In this document: positions 16,899 through 25,106 of the stretch, one piece after another | Position numbering within the stretch: the first letter of the stretch is position 1 | How the letters are laid out: every line of letters starts with the position of its first letter | Source: a virus | IMG/VR virus record: IMGVR_UViG_3300035698_005240 | Location: 1-52,332 of that record | Length of the DNA: 52,332 bases | Direction: 5' to 3' (one strand) | Made by a program: the position numbers and the translations under genes | The notes under the pieces: model-generated | The model's input: the letters and a program-made list of their open reading frames with translations, nothing else | Database searches by the model: none | Told to the model about the DNA's origin: nothing

Positions 16899-18248
16899 TT
16901 ATAAGTCGTCTATTGACTCGCCCGTTTTAGCATCGTCTTCACTCTTCTCGATAGGGTTCTCTACACTTTCTGGCCCTATTTTTAATGTTTCCCAGTCTAC
17001 ATATGAGGTAAAGTCGCCCATAGCAGAGTTTCTGGCTTTGACGCATGAAAAAGTCATAGCATTATCTTCTTGACTGTGCGAATTAAGCGTGTAGGCTGCA
17101 TCAGCCGCATCAAGAATACCTTTAGCAAATCTAGCCTCTCCTGACGCATCAATTTGGTAAGGAGATATTATCGTTACTTCGTACTCTTGTGCCATGGATT
17201 TTAAGGCTTTGCTGACTTCTATCTGTTCTGTCCAGTCGTACTGACCGCCTCTAGAGGGCATACTAGAGCGTTTTACTTGGTTCAAGTAATCTACTACGAT
17301 CACGGAGGGCTTTAGTATATTTATCTTCTTATCTAGTTCGGCGCGAATGCGAGATAAGGTTAAGGACGGGTCGTATATAACTTCTAGCTGGTGCTCTTTC
17401 TTTAGCTCACAGCTTGTTGTAAGGGTGTGATGAAATCTCTCAAAATCATGGTCGCTTTTATACTGTTTAAGGCAGTCTTCGCTGCCAGCAAACCGAGCTG
17501 ACCACCACTCGGCTATCTTACCCCATTCAGTGACATTAAGCTGTTTAGTGCGTAGTCTTGAAAAGGGTACTCCCACGGACGCTGCGCAACACCTTTGAAG
17601 TATTGAACGGCTATCCATTTCTATGGTAAAGTAAATGGCAGACTTTCCAGAATCAAAAGCTGCATTTACAATATTACCACAAGCCAAGGATTTACCGGCA
17701 CCACGTTTACCACCAATAAGAACTAAGTCTCGGGGGGAGAACTTTATCTCATAGTCGTAGGCTGCGTTTAATCCAAGTGGGAGATACTTTGCTATGTCTT
17801 CGTCTGACTCGAACAGGGTAATACGTTGCATACTTTCCTGTGGCTTTTCGAGTTCTACCTTGTCTTCTACATCTAGTACTATTTGGTGTAGGTGGGCGAC
17901 GGATTCTTCTGCATTCTCAAACGAAACAGAATTTTGGACATAATTATCTAGGGATATGAGTATCTCTTTCTGCGTATACTCATTTTTAAGGTATTCTAGT
18001 AGCATATATGCGTCCACGTCAACTTCTACGCTTTCGATCGCATATAATTTTTCTAAGGTCGCGCTATCGCGTATCCCAAATTTTAGGTCGTCAAATGTTG
18101 GCATTTTGTGAAAGTTTTCACAATGCTTTTCGACCACAGAATACAGTGAGTGGTATTCTGGAGGTAAGTAGTGTTGGCGTATCTCACTCCAAGTATCAAA
18201 GTCTTGAAGAGAAATTGCCTGCTTGATTAAAGCACTAGCAATGTTCAA
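16899..18248 (-). CDS. DnaB-like replicative helicase, TTG start
   Basis: 449 residues. The RecA-like core has LVLIGGKRGAGKS (Walker A, near residue 175), IYFTIEMDSRS, VIVVDYLNQVK (Walker B, near 318) and IISPYQIDASGEARF (motif H4-like). Residues 1-140 form the helical N-terminal domain. The start is TTG at 18248 behind GGGGGA. A strong terminator lies directly upstream with no promoter between, so expression depends on terminator readthrough. Confidence 0.92.
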   Translation of the reverse strand: MNIASALIKQAISLQDFDTWSEIRQHYLPPEYHSLYSVVEKHCENFHKMPTFDDLKFGIRDSATLEKLYAIESVEVDVDAYMLLEYLKNEYTQKEILISLDNYVQNSVSFENAEESVAHLHQIVLDVEDKVELEKPQESMQRITLFESDEDIAKYLPLGLNAAYDYEIKFSPRDLVLIGGKRGAGKSLACGNIVNAAFDSGKSAIYFTIEMDSRSILQRCCAASVGVPFSRLRTKQLNVTEWGKIAEWWSARFAGSEDCLKQYKSDHDFERFHHTLTTSCELKKEHQLEVIYDPSLTLSRIRAELDKKINILKPSVIVVDYLNQVKRSSMPSRGGQYDWTEQIEVSKALKSMAQEYEVTIISPYQIDASGEARFAKGILDAADAAYTLNSHSQEDNAMTFSCVKARNSAMGDFTSYVDWETLKIGPESVENPIEKSEDDAKTGESIDDL

Positions 18249-18269
18249 TTAGAAATGTCCCCCGACAAA

Positions 18270-18303
18270 AAAGCAACTACTAAGTCTCCCTAGTAGTTGC
18301 TTT
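18270..18303 (-). terminator. intrinsic terminator between D5-like and helicase genes
   Basis: 13-bp perfect stem (AAAGCAACTACTA and its complement) with an 8-base loop, followed on the - strand by a run of Ts. It probably sets the ratio of the abundant DNA-binding protein upstream to the helicase downstream. Confidence 0.88.
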
Positions 18304-18338
18304 ACTTTTTACAACTATCTATCTTATATTACTATCGC

Positions 18339-19091
18339 TTATGCAGTAGCAGACGCTGCCTTTTCTGCTTTTGCAGCACCGTTATAATCGGATGCTACTA
18401 GGCTACGGCGAGTAAGCATAGTCTTGACACCGCGAGGTGTTTTACCAATTACTTCGGCAATAGCTTCTACAGTCATTTCGGCCAGGTTTTCAATATCTGC
18501 TAGTGGGTCTTCTTTAGTTGTGTTTTTTGTGTGTTCTTGCTTAGGGATAGCTTCAATCTCACCCGCACGAAGTAAGCTAAGAGCTTTACCACGAATGCTG
18601 TTAACACTACGGTCTAACTCGGCTGCGATAGCTTCTACGAATGCACCAGCTTTAACCATCTTAACGAAAGTTGCATCTTCTGCTTCAGAGTAAGTACGAA
18701 CAGACTCTGGCTTAGGAGCAGCTTTCACATGGCTAGTAAGTTCCATTGACAGAATCTTACCTTGTACTGATTTTGCACTGAACGCGCCTTCTGCGAAATG
18801 CTCAGAGATTTGGGCATATGTAAACTCACCTGAGTTATCTTGTACAAAAGCACCAAGAGTTGCTTCTTGTGCATCTGTGTAGGCTTTTGTGGCTGTAGTT
18901 GAAGCTAGCTCAACGTCATAACCAAGTTTGCGTAGCTTGCTAGAGATAGAACGTGTAGAGGTTTCTAGATTCTCTGCTGCGCCAGCTACCGTGCCTTGTG
19001 ATACAGGAGATTCGTCCCCTACATATGTAACTAAGGTTGCTGTACGGGCTTCATCCCACTTAGGTACTACTACTTTTGTTGTTGCTGTCAT
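18339..19091 (-). CDS. D5-like DNA-binding protein with repeated Myb/SANT-like modules
   Basis: 250 residues. Three or four similar modules of about 55-60 residues (PKWDEARTATLVTYV, YTDAQEATLGAFVQD, YSEAEDATFVKMVKA) each end in a recognition-helix-like segment (RSISSKLRKLG, KSVQGKILSM, NSIRGKALSL, RGVKTMLTRR). The position beside the ligase genes and the size match T5 D5, a DNA-coating regulator of late transcription. A terminator follows, fitting high expression. Equivalence to D5 is inferred. Confidence 0.75.
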   Translation of the reverse strand: MTATTKVVVPKWDEARTATLVTYVGDESPVSQGTVAGAAENLETSTRSISSKLRKLGYDVELASTTATKAYTDAQEATLGAFVQDNSGEFTYAQISEHFAEGAFSAKSVQGKILSMELTSHVKAAPKPESVRTYSEAEDATFVKMVKAGAFVEAIAAELDRSVNSIRGKALSLLRAGEIEAIPKQEHTKNTTKEDPLADIENLAEMTVEAIAEVIGKTPRGVKTMLTRRSLVASDYNGAAKAEKAASATA

Positions 19092-19094
19092 AAT

Positions 19095-19844
19095 TTATTC
19101 TCCGATAAAATCTTTTAGGTTTATTACTATTTGAGTGCCAGATTCTCTGGCTTTTAGGGTTTTTGCTGATTCTACGCCACTTTCGTTTACTAGAATCGTT
19201 ACGTCTTTCGTTATACTACTTTTGACAGTGTATCCCGCAGCCGCCAATGCATCTGATGCTTCTGCTTTCGTTTTATAGCTCTTTAGCCTACCCGAAATGC
19301 AAACGATGCCTTTTACTTCTGAAGGCGTACTGCGTTGTTCAAAGTCGAAACTAAAAGGCATATGAATTAAAAAAGGTAAATCATATACAATCCAGTTGGT
19401 CAAACTCTCAGTGGCTTTGGGGCCTAACCCTGCTTTATCACAGCTGTATCTGTCAATGTCATGTATGTTTTTACAGACTTTAGCTAGTTTTTCTGCGGCA
19501 GTGTTACCTATTAGCGGTATGCTGAAGGCTGGGAGTAGTACATTTAGGGGAGCACTTTTGGACCGCTCAAGCTCTAAAAAGACTTTATAAGCTAAACGCT
19601 TAGAGCCAATTTTATCAAATATGTCGTCTTCTTCTAGTGTATAGAGTTCGTCTACAGAGTTGAGATTTAGTTTAGAGATCATAGAGGGGCCAAGACCTTT
19701 TATCTTTAAAGCCTTAGCAAAGTGTTCTATTCTTTTGTGTATCTTAGCACCGCAAGAACTATCCTCGCAGTATAAAATAAAGTTACGCTGTGCCAAGTGA
19801 GAGTCACAAGACGGGCAGGTAGTTGGGGGTATGATTTGTAACAA
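19095..19844 (-). CDS. ligB: NAD+-dependent DNA ligase, C-terminal subunit
   Basis: 249 residues. A four-cysteine zinc finger (CPSC...CEDSSC, residues about 10-31), helix-hairpin-helix segments (IKGLGPSMISKL, IPLIGNTAAEKLA, GLGPKATESL) and a C-terminal BRCT domain (VKGIVCISGRLKSYKTKAEA). This is the second half of a LigA-type ligase. T5 likewise splits its ligase into two genes. Confidence 0.92.
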   Translation of the reverse strand: MLQIIPPTTCPSCDSHLAQRNFILYCEDSSCGAKIHKRIEHFAKALKIKGLGPSMISKLNLNSVDELYTLEEDDIFDKIGSKRLAYKVFLELERSKSAPLNVLLPAFSIPLIGNTAAEKLAKVCKNIHDIDRYSCDKAGLGPKATESLTNWIVYDLPFLIHMPFSFDFEQRSTPSEVKGIVCISGRLKSYKTKAEASDALAAAGYTVKSSITKDVTILVNESGVESAKTLKARESGTQIVINLKDFIGE

Positions 19845-19873
19845 AAGAATACTTCTCCTAAATTTGAAATACT

Positions 19874-19902
19874 ATTATACTGTTGTTTTGGGTTTTTGTC
19901 AA
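19874..19902 (-). promoter_or_regulatory. sigma-70 promoter for ligB and D5-like gene
   Basis: TTGACA, 17 bp, TATAAT on the - strand in the 105-bp gap between the two ligase genes; ligB and the D5-like gene can be made independently of ligA. Confidence 0.88.
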
Positions 19903-19949
19903 GAATTAAAATATCAGAGGTTAGCTCTGAAGAAAACAATGAAGAGGTA

Positions 19950-20903
19950 CTATGGTGACCTCTTCAAAACTCTAGGAATAATTTCTCCAGCTCTGATAAT
20001 CTCTACGTTGCAGCCTATCTCTAAATTAAGGTCGTTTATATACTTAATATTGTGTAGAGTAGCTCTGGATACCGTTGCGTCCCCTACAAGTACTGGCTCA
20101 AGGATAGCCACAGGACTTACAACCCCGCTTTTGCCTACCTGCCAAACTACATCTAACAGTTTGGTAATTACTCCCTGTGGCATTTCTTTTAAAGCAAATG
20201 CACCTTTTGGGTGATGTGAGGTGTTACCGAGTGACCGGTACTCTGCGTAGCTGTCTACTCTATACACTACTCCATCTGTAGGGAAAGCGTCAATAGTATA
20301 CGTGTTATCTCCTATACCGCGTACAATATAGTCTAGCACTGTATTGAACTCTTTATACTCCAATGAAAGCATCTGGCTAGAGTATAAAGGCTGAGTATTG
20401 GGAGTACACTCATACGCTATAAAGGCAATTTCTCTCTCTAAAAATTCTTCTGTCTTCTTTAGATTGAGAGCACCAGAAGCGTAGTTTCGTGCATTAAGTA
20501 TACTTGAGGGAGCTACTACTTCGCCTGTTATTTGTACCATAGTTTTAGTACTTATGCTGCTAGGGACTAGGTATGCTAGTTTATCTGTAATGTCTCTACC
20601 AATCTTTCCGTCTCCTCTAGTTAGCCCCTGCACAAACTTACCTCCTACATAAAGCAGGGACACGGCAGCACCGTCTAGCTTAGGGGTCTTGACTAAGCCA
20701 GTTATGCTTATAGGAGCATCTTTAATGTCAAAGACTTTCTGGAGAGAAGACATGGGGAATGTGTGTGGTACTCCATCTGTAATAGTATACCCAACCCTAT
20801 CGCCATAGTTATGCTTGTCGGCTAGTATATCGAACTCTGCATCAGATATAATAGGCTCTCCAGAGTAATAGGCCTCGCTAGCTGTATCTAAAAAGTCTTT
20901 CAT
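19950..20903 (-). CDS. ligA: NAD+-dependent DNA ligase, adenylation subunit
   Basis: 317 residues. YYSGEPIISDAEFD is the NAD+-binding Ia segment, TPKLDGAAVSLLY carries the KLDG nucleophile lysine, then GDGKIGRDIT, VQITGEV and an OB-fold (GCNVEIIRAGEIIPRV). The ATG at 20903 is chosen because AGGAAAG precedes it and it overlaps the upstream stop as ATGA. Works with the 19095-19844 product as one split ligase. Confidence 0.92.
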   Translation of the reverse strand: MKDFLDTASEAYYSGEPIISDAEFDILADKHNYGDRVGYTITDGVPHTFPMSSLQKVFDIKDAPISITGLVKTPKLDGAAVSLLYVGGKFVQGLTRGDGKIGRDITDKLAYLVPSSISTKTMVQITGEVVAPSSILNARNYASGALNLKKTEEFLEREIAFIAYECTPNTQPLYSSQMLSLEYKEFNTVLDYIVRGIGDNTYTIDAFPTDGVVYRVDSYAEYRSLGNTSHHPKGAFALKEMPQGVITKLLDVVWQVGKSGVVSPVAILEPVLVGDATVSRATLHNIKYINDLNLEIGCNVEIIRAGEIIPRVLKRSP

Positions 20904-21103
20904 GTATTCTTTCCTGTAACAGATCTGGCGGGCGGTGGTGAAGGTGGTTTTTTGTATGTAACTCTTAGCGCGCAAGTAGAATCATGCATAGGGGGATACT
21001 CTGAACAAAGCCTAGCCCCCATACCATACAGACTTCTTTTGATGTCTGTATTAGTACACCAAGCGCCTCTGTCGTTGAACATACAATTAATCTTAATGTT
21101 CAT
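20900..21103 (-). CDS. small conserved cysteine-containing phage protein
   Basis: 67 residues with NDRGAWCTN, IKRSLYGMGARLC and a proline/basic tail. The CxN-IKRS-GxGARLC pattern recurs in small phage proteins of unknown role and may bind metal. AAGGAAAT precedes the ATG and the stop overlaps ligA as ATGA. Confidence 0.75.
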   Translation of the reverse strand: MNIKINCMFNDRGAWCTNTDIKRSLYGMGARLCSEYPPMHDSTCALRVTYKKPPSPPPARSVTGKNT

Positions 21104-21131
21104 GTATTTCCTTAATTCTCAATTATTAGTT

Positions 21132-21160
21132 ATTATACGGCAAATAGGCTACTAGGTCAA
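21132..21160 (-). promoter_or_regulatory. sigma-70 promoter for ligA unit
   Basis: TTGACC, 17 bp, TATAAT on the - strand, directly upstream of the 20900-21103 gene and ligA. Confidence 0.85.
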
Positions 21161-21163
21161 GAA

Positions 21164-21463
21164 CTATTTATACAAATCCTTTATTAAATCTCCAAAGTTT
21201 TCCTCTATAACTTCTTTAGATTCCGCTAGGGATATAATCTCCACTAAACCTGCGAACATTTCTCTAGCATTATTGAAATCTAGAGGCATGTTTACTCCCT
21301 CCGGAGTAGGTTTCCACTCTTCGTTAAAATCTAAATAGTACTTGCGTACAGACAGGTATTCCACTCCTCTAAAGGTTGATACCACAAGTCGTACTTGCAC
21401 TTCTTTAAATTCATCATAGTGTATTACTTTATAGTACATTTCAGGAACTTCATGTAATTCCAT
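21164..21463 (-). CDS. PC4/YdbC-like ssDNA-binding protein
   Basis: 99 residues. VRLVVSTFRGVEYLSVRKYY then PTPEGVNMPL and a C-terminal helix match the transcriptional coactivator PC4 fold, in which strands with RG-x-YLxIR and PTxxGI bind single-stranded DNA as a dimer. In phages such proteins act in replication, recombination or transcription. It is two bases from the upstream gene. Confidence 0.8.
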   Translation of the reverse strand: MELHEVPEMYYKVIHYDEFKEVQVRLVVSTFRGVEYLSVRKYYLDFNEEWKPTPEGVNMPLDFNNAREMFAGLVEIISLAESKEVIEENFGDLIKDLYK

Positions 21464-21465
21464 GA

Positions 21466-21735
21466 TTATCGTCCCTGATTTTTTAATACCGAAGCAAGAG
21501 GTATTACGCTAGTTACACTATCATACTTAAGAAGCCTATAAGAGTCCGTATCCCAGCAGAACAACAATAAAGTGTCTTCTGTTTCTTTGGCTCTATTGTT
21601 TTTCTCTAGGATGTAAGGCGTACTAAAGTTTAAAGTGCATACATTGTATTTCAACTTCTTCGATTGTTCACTACGAAATGTTATTATTGCGTCCCCATAA
21701 CCGGTGACTAGACGTACTAATTCTTGCTTCTTCAC
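21466..21735 (-). CDS. WYL-like small phage protein
   Basis: 89 residues. It begins with an aromatic/basic beta segment (YGDAIITFRSEQSKKLKYNVCTL, seen in parts) and ends LLLFCWDTDSYRLLKYDSVTSVIPL, a pattern of the WYL-like SH3 barrel proteins common in phages. Ligand and role unknown. It forms an operon with the PC4-like gene. Confidence 0.7.
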   Translation of the reverse strand: MKKQELVRLVTGYGDAIITFRSEQSKKLKYNVCTLNFSTPYILEKNNRAKETEDTLLLFCWDTDSYRLLKYDSVTSVIPLASVLKNQGR

Positions 21736-21808
21736 AATATCTCCTTATGGCAGGTTAGCAAAATCTTTTACATTGCTGTCTTGAAGGTGAATTCTGTAGA
21801 TACAAAAA

Positions 21809-21852
21809 ACCCGCCAGTTTGAGGATTCTCCTAAGAGTTAGCCTTGGCGGGT
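21809..21852 (-). terminator. intrinsic terminator after the 21860-22219 gene
   Basis: ACCCGCCA pairs with TGGCGGGT, with a nested AGGAGAATCCT hairpin inside, followed by six Ts on the - strand. Genes below it need readthrough. Confidence 0.85.
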
Positions 21853-21859
21853 ATTATTA

Positions 21860-22219
21860 TTATGTGTTGATGGCTGTGATTAAAGCTGTGAAATACTGAG
21901 AAGCCTTACCAGTCAGCTTTGAAGTAATGTCTGAATCAGCCGTTTGGCCTGCATCTTCAATGGCTTTGATAAGAGCTTCTTCAGCGGCAGCTTTAGAAAC
22001 ACGAGTACTTGCAGCGGCTGTAGCAGGTTTAGCAGCAGCGGGGCCAGCTACTTTTTTGACGTATACTTCTGCTTTAGAGAGTATAATGCGCACGCCGTTA
22101 GGAGACTCTTCCATGTCGTCCGCAATCTGTTTGACTATCTCCATAGAGTTTTCGGGGGTAGGGTCTGCTGCTAGGTACGCTTCTACTGCTTCGGTCTTCC
22201 GTTCGTCTGTCCATGCCAT
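21860..22219 (-). CDS. Myb/HTH-like DNA-binding protein, paralogue of 47229-47678
   Basis: 119 residues. Residues 1-55 (WTDERKTEAVEAYL, IVKQIADDMEESPNGVRIILSK) form a helix-turn-helix module with the WT(D)E opening; an alanine/proline linker leads to a second helical domain (LIKAIEDAGQTADSD). The protein at 47229-47678 has the same two-domain plan. Each has its own strong promoter. Probably an early regulator or nucleoid-like protein (inference). Confidence 0.75.
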   Translation of the reverse strand: MAWTDERKTEAVEAYLAADPTPENSMEIVKQIADDMEESPNGVRIILSKAEVYVKKVAGPAAAKPATAAASTRVSKAAAEEALIKAIEDAGQTADSDITSKLTGKASQYFTALITAINT

Positions 22220-22285
22220 GAAAATGGTTCCTTAAATTAATATTAATAAAAAAAAAAAAATCTTGTTGCCTAAATTTTAAATACT

Positions 22286-22314
22286 ATTATACGAGATTTA
22301 ACCGTGCCTGTCAA
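22286..22314 (-). promoter_or_regulatory. sigma-70 promoter for 21860-22219
   Basis: TTGACA, 17 bp, TATAAT on the - strand. A run of about 14 As lies between it and the gene (+ strand 22245-22260). Confidence 0.88.
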
Positions 22315-22317
22315 GAA

Positions 22318-22863
22318 CTATTTCTCGCTACTATAGATGAATGGAGGATTTACCCCCGCCGAAAAATTTGCGGCAGCTTTTAAAGACAAAGATAATCTAT
22401 CTAGGCTTAGTATGTCCATATCTTCCGTGGTATGTAGTGAGCCTAGAGCTATATCTGCTCCACAGCCTACAGAGGCATAATTCTCTCTGGTCTCGCCAAT
22501 TTGATAGTCGTCTTCTACAGAGAATATTCGTCCTCTATACCCTACAATGAAAGTACCTCCTTTTTCTTGGCCTGCATTTAAAGTCATGAAACCTCCAGCA
22601 GCAAAGCAATTTCTTACTTCATTTATGAATAGAGTATTCATATACTGTTCGGTAGTCATTGATTTTTTATGCTTAGGAAGATTTAGGCTGTATCCCAGCA
22701 ACTGCCCCATTCTGTAAGAGCTAGTGTACCCAATTAGCATTTTCCCTACTTTATATATTTTAGGGTCAATACGATCTTGTATAGAATAGCCCCCTACTCC
22801 GGCACTGTCTGCGCCCATTATTACTTTACCGCTCTCGCCTACAATTGCTACTATACAAGTCAT
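22318..22863 (-). CDS. proteasome/HslV-like Ntn hydrolase
   Basis: 181 residues. It begins MTCIVAIVGE, placing a threonine after the initiator Met as in Ntn hydrolases, then VIMGADSAGVGGY, DPKIYKVGKMLIGYTSSYRMGQLL and the GCGADIALG region. The match is to the HslV/proteasome beta-subunit fold. It could be a phage-encoded peptidase or an inactive regulator. ATGA overlap links it to the next gene up. Confidence 0.8.
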   Translation of the reverse strand: MTCIVAIVGESGKVIMGADSAGVGGYSIQDRIDPKIYKVGKMLIGYTSSYRMGQLLGYSLNLPKHKKSMTTEQYMNTLFINEVRNCFAAGGFMTLNAGQEKGGTFIVGYRGRIFSVEDDYQIGETRENYASVGCGADIALGSLHTTEDMDILSLDRLSLSLKAAANFSAGVNPPFIYSSEK

Positions 22864-23402
22864 TCTATCTCCAATGCTTTACTAAGTCTAGGCTCTGCTA
22901 GACCTGTAGCATAAATCCATTTTATGTTTCCATATTCGCGCATTCCATAAGAACCCACTTCTATGCCATTTACTTCTAATTCTACTTCATCTATAGTTTC
23001 GCGTACAACTATCTCAGGCTTTGCTCCCTCCTGAACTAGGAACTTGCGAACATTTGCTAGCGTTCTAGTCATTTCAGAGGGAGACACTACATCGTTTTGA
23101 TATATCTCTACTTTCATAAAGGTCTTGTTGTGTGTATCGTCCTTTACGTCATCTCTAAAGCAGGGCGTACATGCTACATACTTACCTTTAGGAAGATTTC
23201 TCTTTCCATCTCTTTCTATGAACGCCTGCTCTGCGGAACCTACTAGAAACCCTAGGTCGGAATTCAGCATATGCACTCTGCCTATAGTGGCCTGCATATA
23301 GTTTTCCGAAGCAGTCCAAGGAAGCTCTACATAGGTATAGCCTAGAGCTTTGTAAAACTCCACAGCTCTGCCTATTCTACCCCAATTAATCTCTGTGTCC
23401 AT
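22860..23402 (-). CDS. stand-alone class II aminoacyl-tRNA-synthetase-like core (SerRS-like)
   Basis: 180 residues. YVELPWTASENYM resembles motif 1 surroundings, LPKGKYVACTPCFRDD...HNKTFMKVEIYQ matches class IIa motif 2 (FR-E...h-F-KvE), and IYATGLAEPRLSKALE matches motif 3 (GLA-x-x-R). SerRS is the closest pattern I recognise. There is no tRNA-binding arm or anticodon domain, so it may act on a small molecule or protein rather than tRNA. ATG at 23402 is preferred over a TTG two codons earlier. Confidence 0.7.
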   Translation of the reverse strand: MDTEINWGRIGRAVEFYKALGYTYVELPWTASENYMQATIGRVHMLNSDLGFLVGSAEQAFIERDGKRNLPKGKYVACTPCFRDDVKDDTHNKTFMKVEIYQNDVVSPSEMTRTLANVRKFLVQEGAKPEIVVRETIDEVELEVNGIEVGSYGMREYGNIKWIYATGLAEPRLSKALEIE

Positions 23403-23718
23403 TATCAAAAGCCCTCTTAGTTACTACAGACATTGCCTTTAGGTCGTGGAGACTTATAGACTTATGATACTTTACTAGGTAGGCTTCTATAGCACCTACC
23501 ATATCACTCAGCTCTAGAAGCGCCATGATGGGCACTTTTTGATTGACTGCATCCATAAACTCCTGGCACTCTTCTTTTACTTTACTAGCTTCGCCTAAAG
23601 CTCCTTTTTCTATAGAGCTTATATGGTATCCATGCTTCTTGTTATACTTACAACCATCTACATAATGGTCTTTGGGGTCAGTAATATCTCTATTGCACCA
23701 ATTACAGCATATTATCAT
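23386..23718 (-). CDS. MazG-like NTP pyrophosphohydrolase with N-terminal zinc finger
   Basis: 110 residues. Residues 1-25 carry CCNWC..D...C, a probable zinc knuckle; residues about 38-100 (LGEASKVKEECQEFMDAV, ALLELSDMVGAIEAYL) show the ExxE...ExxD metal sites of all-alpha NTP pyrophosphatases. It may clean up unusual nucleotides or lower (p)ppGpp-like signals. It overlaps both neighbours. Confidence 0.8.
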   Translation of the reverse strand: MIICCNWCNRDITDPKDHYVDGCKYNKKHGYHISSIEKGALGEASKVKEECQEFMDAVNQKVPIMALLELSDMVGAIEAYLVKYHKSISLHDLKAMSVVTKRAFDNGHRD

Positions 23719-23908
23719 TGTCTTCTTTCCTTTTTAATCGTTGGGCAACTTGCTCTCTACTCCATTTTAAACAAGAACAGTCAGGGTACTCGCAGCCCTT
23801 GCAGTAATTTTTTGCGTATTTACATTCTCTATGGCATAGATCACAGTATATTAAAAGGGGTTTTTTAAGCATTGGAGGGACGGGTTCGTGGCAAAGACAA
23901 CACTTCAT
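23702..23908 (-). CDS. small cysteine-rich (zinc-binding) protein
   Basis: 68 residues with ten cysteines in CCLC, CDLCHREC, CKGCEYPDCSC, then a basic tail. It probably binds two zinc ions. ATGA overlap with the gene above and 17 bp with the MazG-like gene below. Confidence 0.75.
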   Translation of the reverse strand: MKCCLCHEPVPPMLKKPLLIYCDLCHRECKYAKNYCKGCEYPDCSCLKWSREQVAQRLKRKEDNDNML

Positions 23909-24606
23909 ATCTTCTGTAGCTCCACGCCGTATGTAGTTAAGTGTTGTAAGCTACCCAAATCGTAGGCAGCTACTGACGCGAAGAAACCTCCAGAAGTTAC
24001 AGCTGGGAACAGAGAATTTTCGCCGGTTACTTCTTCAGTAACGTATACGGTGTAAACCTTACCCAAGTATTTTGTGGCATAGTCTGTTTCTGCTATACCT
24101 TTCATTCTTTTCGTGTAATCTGGGGTAATTTCTGATCGGATGCAGGCAATAGTGTGGTATCGTGCAGACCATACTAGCTCTCCAATTTCGAAGGACTCTG
24201 CGATACATTGCTCGGGAATTAAGTTTACGTGGGATTTCTCTTCCGCATTTGCTCCTCGTTTTGGTACTCCCACATTCTCAATGACAGCTTTTACGAAGCC
24301 TGTAGATCGAAACACACCCGCTGCGATTTGTGCAACGGATATACCTTGAAGGTACTCGGTAATGATCTCTTTAATCTCTAGGTTAGAAGCAGGCTTGCCT
24401 CTGTTTTTAGCTAGTCGGGCACTGCGGTATGCAATATCTGCAACGTGTACGTCTATGATTTTAGTTAGACGCGTGGTGTTGTAGGAAATATTTAAAATCC
24501 CACACGCCTCTTTCTTAGTTATAGGCTTTTCGGCTGCTAGTAGGTCAATAACCTTGGCTATATTTTCGTCACTAAGGTTTTCATGCGACTTCTTTTTAAC
24601 TGCCAC
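23905..24606 (-). CDS. HTH-containing DNA-binding protein
   Basis: 233 residues. Two helix-turn-helix-like segments occur at residues about 25-52 (PITKKEACGILNISYNTTRL) and 76-108 (EIITEYLQGISVAQIAAGVF), with a beta-rich C-terminal half that is not recognised. It is the second gene after the promoter at 24824-24852. Probably an early regulator. Confidence 0.75.
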   Translation of the reverse strand: MAVKKKSHENLSDENIAKVIDLLAAEKPITKKEACGILNISYNTTRLTKIIDVHVADIAYRSARLAKNRGKPASNLEIKEIITEYLQGISVAQIAAGVFRSTGFVKAVIENVGVPKRGANAEEKSHVNLIPEQCIAESFEIGELVWSARYHTIACIRSEITPDYTKRMKGIAETDYATKYLGKVYTVYVTEEVTGENSLFPAVTSGGFFASVAAYDLGSLQHLTTYGVELQKI

Positions 24607-24793
24607 TTATAGCCACTCCTATCAGTATACCTATTGTTATTCCTACGGATAAGCCAACAACTAAGCCCAAGCCTACGCCCATCATTACTACCCCTCGTTG
24701 TTCTTTCTCTTGTGCGTTAGATAGTGGTTCCGTACTGTTCATACACTCCAAAATGTCATCGAAATCCTCAACCTTTTCATGTGGTTTACTCAT
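24596..24793 (-). CDS. small membrane protein with glycine-rich helix
   Basis: 65 residues: an acidic N-terminal half and a C-terminal glycine-zipper membrane helix (VVMMGVGLGLVVGLSVGITI and on). First gene of its transcript. It overlaps the HTH gene by 11 bp. Function unknown. Confidence 0.75.
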   Translation of the reverse strand: MSKPHEKVEDFDDILECMNSTEPLSNAQEKEQRGVVMMGVGLGLVVGLSVGITIGILIGVAISGS

Positions 24794-24823
24794 GTGATTG
24801 CTCCTTTATCTATTTATTGTAAT

Positions 24824-24852
24824 ATTATACGCCAGTATAGGGTATATGTCAA
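24824..24852 (-). promoter_or_regulatory. sigma-70 promoter for the 24793-22318 operon
   Basis: TTGACA, 17 bp, TATAAT on the - strand, just downstream of the tmRNA terminator; it starts the operon running to the Ntn hydrolase. Confidence 0.88.
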
Positions 24853-24911
24853 GAATTATTAACCACATGTGTAACTTTAAACCGAACTAAATTTAGCTTA
24901 TCGGCGCAGCA

Positions 24912-24942
24912 TAAAAAACGGGAGCTTATTAGGGCTCCCGTT
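24912..24942 (-). terminator. terminator of the tmRNA locus
   Basis: AACGGGAGC and GCTCCCGTT form a 9-bp stem followed by TTTTTT on the - strand. It ends the coding piece of the permuted tmRNA. Confidence 0.9.
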
Positions 24943-25106
24943 AGTACTATTGATAATCAGGCGTTACCCTGAGGGAGATTATGCAGCTAGTGCAGTCTCA
25001 CCAAACGTTTCATCGTTTGCGGTTATAACATTCTTCGCGGTTAAGGTCGCTTAGATCACCTATTCTCCACTTCACTATTCCCGTCCGTCGAATCCTGATC
25101 GCCCCC
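24943..25106 (-). ncRNA. ssrA: circularly permuted tmRNA, coding (5') piece
   Basis: The 5' end at 25106 begins GGGGGCG then ATCAGGATTCGACGG, the conserved tmRNA 5' end and D-loop. A pseudoknot-like AGGT/ACCT plus GCG/CGC segment precedes the tag. The tag frame at 25020-24979 reads ANDETFGETALAA and stops with TAA; resume codon GCA. A TCAGG/CCTGA hairpin (24972-24957) and the terminator follow. The 3' acceptor half is not downstream but upstream in the same transcript, so the gene is permuted and would be processed to two RNAs. With SmpB it would free stalled ribosomes and tag proteins for proteolysis. Confidence 0.92.
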
